From Bugulina stolonifera (lineage: Eukaryota; Bryozoa; Gymnolaemata; Cheilostomatida; Bugulidae), in the NCBI GenBank assembly GCA_935421135.1, contig OW285189.1, forward strand, positions 11,677,072 through 11,741,071: 64,000 nucleotides of DNA. The letters are read 5' to 3'. The notes below the pieces were generated by a model. That model did no database searches and had not been told where the DNA came from. It was given only the letters and a program-made list of their open reading frames with translations. Position numbers and translations under genes: made by a program. This document shows positions 60,601-64,000 of this stretch, in pieces. Position 1 is the stretch's first letter. Each line of letters begins with the position of its first letter.

Positions 60601-63028
60601 ATGGCTACAAGAGGAGATAAACATAGTGCAAGGGATGGGTTATCAGTAGAGGATTGGCAGAAGTTTATCAAACGTTTTGAGATACAAATGGCATTTCATG
60701 ACTTCAAGACAACTGGGGCAGCAGATGAACCAGCCAAGGTAGCTATAATAGAACACAAGAAGGGCTGTATGCTACTTGATAGATTAGGGGAACAGGGGTT
60801 TGAGATATACAATGAATGGAATATAGCGGTTAATGAAGTAAGGTACACAGACACCAAACAACGATTTGATGAACACTTTAAGGAGAAGGGGCATGCGGTT
60901 AGGAACATGGACAGCTTTTTCACCTGTAGGCAGAGGGAGGATGAGGATTTCACAGGGTACATCGCTAGGCTTAATACGATAGTTAAAGGGTGCGAGCTAG
61001 GGGCACTAGAAAATAAATTAATTCTGCATAGGGCTTTAGCGGGGACCACAAACGACGCAGTTAGGGTACAAGTGTTGAATGAAATGGCCAAAGGGGATGG
61101 GGGAATAGACTATGGGCAATGATAAAGCTAGGAAAGGACATTGAAACAGCCATGAAGAATGCGGATTACATGAGGAATCCGGGTACGAGCCCAAATGATC
61201 CAGAGGAGGAGTGGGTAGGCATTCATAGGGAGGGACAAGGCTTAGGCGCAGAAAGGACGAGAGACACCAAGCAGGCTCTCCACCTAGACCACAAAGACAA
61301 CCCTTTAGGAGGGTTAGCCCAAAGAGGAGTCAGGACATGACATGCTACAATTGTGGGAAGCTAGGGCACTTCACTAGGGAATGTAGAAAAAGGGGGAACG
61401 ATGCCTGTTTCAAATGTGGGGGTAGAGGACATTACGCTAGAGAATGCAGGGAATCTCAGAGAACTAAGCAGGGGCAGGATAAAACAAAATATATGGGGTC
61501 TCCAGGAAGGGAGTTAAGATGCTACAAGTGCGAGGGCAAAGGGCACATGTCACGGGAATGTCCTTCAAAAATCCCTAGGGCTAGGGAAGTAAGGGAAGTG
61601 GACAGTGATTCAGACTCGGTATGACTATTCGTGGGAAAATGTGGGACTGATATTAAGGACGACGATGAATTCGAACATGATTTACAGGTAAATGGAAAAA
61701 TAATAAGGTTTTTGGATGACACAGGTGCTGACATATCTGTACTAACAGTAGGGTCAGCGAAAAGTTTAGGGTTGAGGCTAGAGAATTCAAAGAAGAGGGT
61801 GAGGGGAGCAGGAAATAATAGGTTGAAGGTGGTGGGAGCGGTAGAAGTAGAATTGAGAAATGGGGGTAGGGCAGTTAAAACAAAGGTTTACGTTATCGAA
61901 GGGGCTACGAGGAACCTAGTCGGTAGGAAGGAAATTAGGAAGTTGAATTTGCTAGCAGAAGTGAATAGGATCACACTGAGGGATGTCGAAAAAGGATTCT
62001 CATCACTTTTTAAGGGCTTGGGTAAGATGCCGGTAAAATATAAAATTGATTTGAAAGAAGGGGCAAGACCATTTTGTTTGGGCGTCCCACGAAAGGTGGC
62101 GGCAGGACTAGAGGAACAGGTTAAGGCAGAACAACAGAGAATGGTAAAGGAGGGAGTTATTACTCAAGTAGACAGGCCAGGTAAGAGCACTAAGGCTAAG
62201 GGGATAGGTAAGATTATAAGGATAGCTTGGAGATAGCTGAAAGATAGCTGGAGACTTAAGAAGGGGACACTTTATGGTTGAGAGTGAATGAGAGAGGTAG
62301 AGGAGACAGACTAACAGTACAGAGGAAAGATATATTAAACTGGTGAGTACAGGCATTACAGGCTAGAACACTAGCAACCACCATGAGGCAAGTAGAGGAG
62401 TTGGAAACAACAGAAATGAGGACGCACTGAAAGTAACACGATTAGAAAAAATCTGAAATGAAAGAATAAGAGGACTGGCTCACATTTAAAATATGTCATG
62501 AAAAGTGAATATGAGAGGCGATACTAGGTCGGATCATGTGTGAGGAAAGAGAAGCACTATTTATGAGAGAATATGCTTGAATTGGCATAGCCAGGAAGGA
62601 CAAACAGGAGTAGACTGGGAAAAAGCATTTCAATATAATAAAAGAAGGCACAGAGGCAGAAGGAGAGGCCATAGAATGGCTGAAGACAGAAATGAATGAA
62701 GCAGTAGCTATTTTTATAAGAAATAGGAAAAGTTTTACAAAATTTAAGAAACGGAGGACAGATTTGGGGCTAGAGTCACAGGGTTTCCATCAAATAATAG
62801 GTGCATAATATACACCAATATTATTATGATTAACTAGATACAATGTATATCTAGATTATAATCAGTTAATCATAATAATATCGGTATATATTATACACCT
62901 ATGCACCTATTATAAACATCACCTTTCACTTACTTGGTAAAAAATCTGCTTCCAAGAATATTCCGAATATGGGCAACTTCATCATCATCAGCCTTCAGGA
63001 ATGGAACTCCATTCGTTTGATCTTCATG
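57614..63028 (-). CDS. Unidentified gene, last two exons, intron packed with retroelements
   Basis: Exon 63028-62934 (95 nt) reads HEDQTNGVPFLKADDDEV then AHIRNILGSRFFT, flanked by a TTTTAAAATAG acceptor and a GTAAGTG donor. Its 2 leftover bases join the first base of exon 57725-57614, which reads YRTPMDAGKAQSS to KEKKKLDKLNKRD and a TAG stop. Phase, splice signals and codon-like composition agree, so I believe the gene is real. Its 5' exons lie beyond the right edge. The acidic then lysine-rich C terminus suggests a soluble intracellular protein, but I do not recognise the family. The 5.2-kb intron contains two LINE relics and an LTR retrotransposon. Confidence 0.55.
58020..59160 (+). pseudogene. 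Decayed RTE-like LINE, copy 1
   Basis: The frame fragments resemble the reverse transcriptase of invertebrate RTE-type endonuclease-RT elements. Near 58060-58260: LLSHTMKL, ESRMRELVEIT, PQYGFTQGRSTVDAIF and KSYDRVP, interrupted by in-frame stops. After an internal deletion, the C-terminal part near 58860-59020 reads DRIRNEYIRGIAKVQ and RERKLRL. The catalytic FADD-type box was not found. Multiple stops and frameshifts show it is dead. A poly-G run sits at 58615-58628. Confidence 0.7.
59290..60255 (+). pseudogene. Decayed RTE-like LINE, copy 2, 5' portion
   Basis: A second relic starts near GPEHILPGL and runs through LSNKILRSETMPEKWQQS, ENYLGIKLSSHT and, near 60020-60080, the LPKVENVKYLGC block typical of this RT family just after the catalytic core. 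Frameshifts and stops are frequent. The LTR retrotransposon at 60256 interrupts it within MMYGLVYWEL, and its continuation resumes at 62361. Confidence 0.7.
60256..60436 (+). repeat. 5' LTR (181 bp)
   Basis: Begins GGTAAGAGCACTAAGGC and ends CAGGCATTACA. It is matched by the 181-bp copy at 62180-62360 with about five differences by eye (about 97 percent identity). The primer-binding-site-like sequence follows directly. Confidence 0.9.
60437..60454 (+). other. Primer-binding site of the LTR element
   Basis: TGGTGTCAGAAGTGGGAT starts directly after the 5' LTR. A TGG start complementary to a tRNA CCA end, followed by this sequence, is the expected (-) strand primer site. The tRNA was not identified. 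Confidence 0.8.
60601..61624 (+). pseudogene. gag of the LTR element, two frameshifts
   Basis: Capsid-type structural protein of the retrotransposon. The first segment (60601-61122) has a retrotransposon gag-like helical domain (around W-Q-K-F-I-K-R-F and RQREDEDFTGYIARL). A loss of one base in a G-run near 61103 shifts the frame to the segment at about 61104-61340, and a second shift leads to 61337-61624. That last segment has three CCHC zinc knuckles (CYNCGKLGHFTREC, CFKCGGRGHYAREC, CYKCEGKGHMSREC) and an acidic Ser-rich end. Either mutations or, less likely, programmed shifting. I describe the breaks only. Confidence 0.8.
61631..62236 (+). pseudogene. Protease and start of reverse transcriptase of the LTR element
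   Basis: In the same frame as the zinc-knuckle segment and separated from it by a TGA. The aspartic protease active site is D-T-G in FLDDTGADISVL, with a flap-like region and RNLVGRKEI further on. A typical RT N-terminal block follows (YKIDLKEGARPF, PRKVAAGLEEQV, GVITQVDRP). The polypeptide then reads into the 3' LTR at 62180 and stops at 62236. RT lacks palm, thumb and catalytic residues. Confidence 0.8.
62180..62360 (+). repeat. 3' LTR (181 bp)
   Basis: Same length and end points as the 5' LTR. It is preceded by RT coding sequence instead of a polypurine tract, showing that the deletion removed the end of pol and the normal junction. Confidence 0.9.
62361..62790 (+). pseudogene. RTE-like LINE copy 2, 3' portion
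   Basis: Resumes after the LTR element with TLATTMRQVEELETTEMRT, the block that follows Y-G-x-x-x-W in this RT family, and then degraded RLEKI and RIRGLAH motifs. Several stops. Confidence 0.65.
62795..62912. repeat. 118-bp palindrome next to a splice site
   Basis: ATAATAGGTGCATAATATAC at the left is the reverse complement of the right end (GTATATATTATACACCTATG, then CACCTATTAT) with a small indel. The inner parts ATATTATTATGATTAACT / AGTTAATCATAATAATAT also pair. It ends about 20 bp from the donor of the 62934-63028 exon. Probably a palindromic MITE. Confidence 0.8.
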
Positions 63029-64000
63029 CTATTTTAAAATAATAAAACTTTTGTAAGCAGTGGGAAAATATACATGTAGTAGTTCAATGCACTTAGAACA
63101 AGTTTATACCGAAATAAAAAAGAAGTTATAAACTCTTTAAAATACAAGTTTATGAAAGTAATAATATACAGCGTAAATGCGTGGCATCTCACAAACTACA
63201 CTTAAGACTATAGAGAAAACTAATGCAAATACAAATATCTTATCTCTATGTATAATAACATACATGCATCAGGTATTTGCCCTTGGAATTCTGTTTTATT
63301 GTGCCGGGTTCTGGAAAAGCTCAAACAATGCTTAGAGAGACAAACAAATGATAGTAATCCTATTGCAGACGGTTCGTAAAATTGAAGGGCAAAAATTGGA
63401 ACAGTTTCCAATAAGGATTATTTCACTTGAAAGTTGCACTGGCTCAAACTATATAAAATTTCGTCTTTTGATGTTTTTCAGTCATGCAGAACAGATCAAG
63501 CTCAGAATTGAGCCTTACTACAACAACATTATTTAGTAGATTCAAATCAGTTAAATCGGGATTTGAAGCACAAGTCACTAATTGGCATCGGTGGTTTGGT
63601 TATTGAGATCTACATGTAGAACTAATTATCTAAATCGACTGGCTGTCAAAAGTAGACAGTAATTAACTTTTCAATAGGGTCATTGCACCTTGTCTGCTTG
63701 CCAGTTGTCCCTCACACTCTCATGTAGCATTGTAATATTTTACTTATCCAGTACTTCTCGTGTAGTTCTTTAACTCGACCTCCAAGTACAAGACCACTGT
63801 TTCTTTAAAAACCCAACTTGACTATCTCTGAAAATATAACAGTAAATCTGGATATCCAAACACCAATAAGGTACTTGCAAGCTACTTTGACACAAGCTAT
63901 GTTGAATATAACTTTTGTCAAGGTACCAAATTTTCCTAATACATGTAGCATTCAGATGGAAACCAAAATGGAAACCATTTTCCCTGGAATCAGCATTTAA
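63029..64000. other. Right edge, intron of the unidentified - strand gene
   Basis: Presumed intron upstream (in transcript sense) of exon 63028-62934. The short + strand frame reaching the edge has no splice or family support. No repeat recognised. Confidence 0.35.

Larger units (their letters stand above)
60256..62360 (+). mobile_element. Ty3/gypsy-like LTR retrotransposon, internally deleted
   Basis: Two 181-bp direct repeats flank gag, protease and the first about 50 residues of reverse transcriptase. The pol frame then runs straight into the 3' LTR, so most of RT, RNase H and integrase is missing and the element is non-autonomous. Flanking AGCTA (left) and GGCTA (right) may be the target duplication with one change. 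It is inserted in the middle of LINE copy 2. Confidence 0.85.

Overview
The window looks like nuclear DNA from an invertebrate animal. It is AT-rich, has split genes with GT-AG introns, and is full of transposon debris and short repeats such as runs of the hexamer TGTACA. Gene content (a collagen/EGF membrane protein, an SLC22 carrier, myo-inositol oxygenase, a rhodopsin-class GPCR, a cGAS/Mab-21-type enzyme, an arylsulfatase) is metazoan. An early-branching animal such as a sponge is my best guess, but nothing here proves the phylum. All gene models were spliced by eye from frame continuity, splice signals and family resemblance.

Layout. 1-4470 (+): 3' part of a gene for a single-pass membrane protein with a collagen domain and calcium-binding EGF domains; all its introns are phase 1. 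5141-5478: a Thr/Ala/Ser/Pro-coding 12-bp minisatellite. 5731-12047 (-): complete 11-exon SLC22-type transporter, 560 aa. 15000-20632 (-): complete 8-exon myo-inositol oxygenase, 281 aa, with all six metal ligands. 21-32 kb: no host gene recognised; nested repeats, including an inverted-repeat element of about 3.6 kb carrying a probable solo LTR, a 1-kb direct duplication and a second large inverted repeat. 32960-34878 (+): two-exon class A GPCR, 383 aa, of the vasopressin/oxytocin/GnRH-receptor kind. 36.5-38.2 kb: two minisatellites. 41303-42481 (+): single-exon 392-aa protein that looks like two tandem tubby/scramblase-like barrels. 43776-47521 (-): three-exon cGAS-like/Mab-21 nucleotidyltransferase with N-terminal ankyrin repeats and a serine-rich tail. 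44660-44930: hAT-type MITE in its intron, with a perfect 8-bp target duplication. 47.7-54 kb: foldback elements, a palindrome and another MITE. 54266-55694 (+): the first two exons of an arylsulfatase B/I/J-like gene, with no continuation found. 57614-63028 (-): two exons of an unidentified gene whose 5.2-kb intron holds two decayed LINE copies, one of them split by a young gag-protease LTR retrotransposon.

How the genes relate. Each gene has its own exon structure and there are no operons. The cGAS-like gene and the 392-aa barrel gene are convergent neighbours. The most biologically interesting item is the ankyrin-fused cGAS-like protein, whose catalytic acidic residues appear intact, so it is a candidate innate-immune nucleotide synthase. 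The most interesting structural items are a dispersed family of perfect foldback hairpins with GACAACTTCT-type arms and a tandemly duplicated, frame-preserving splice donor in the SLC22 gene.
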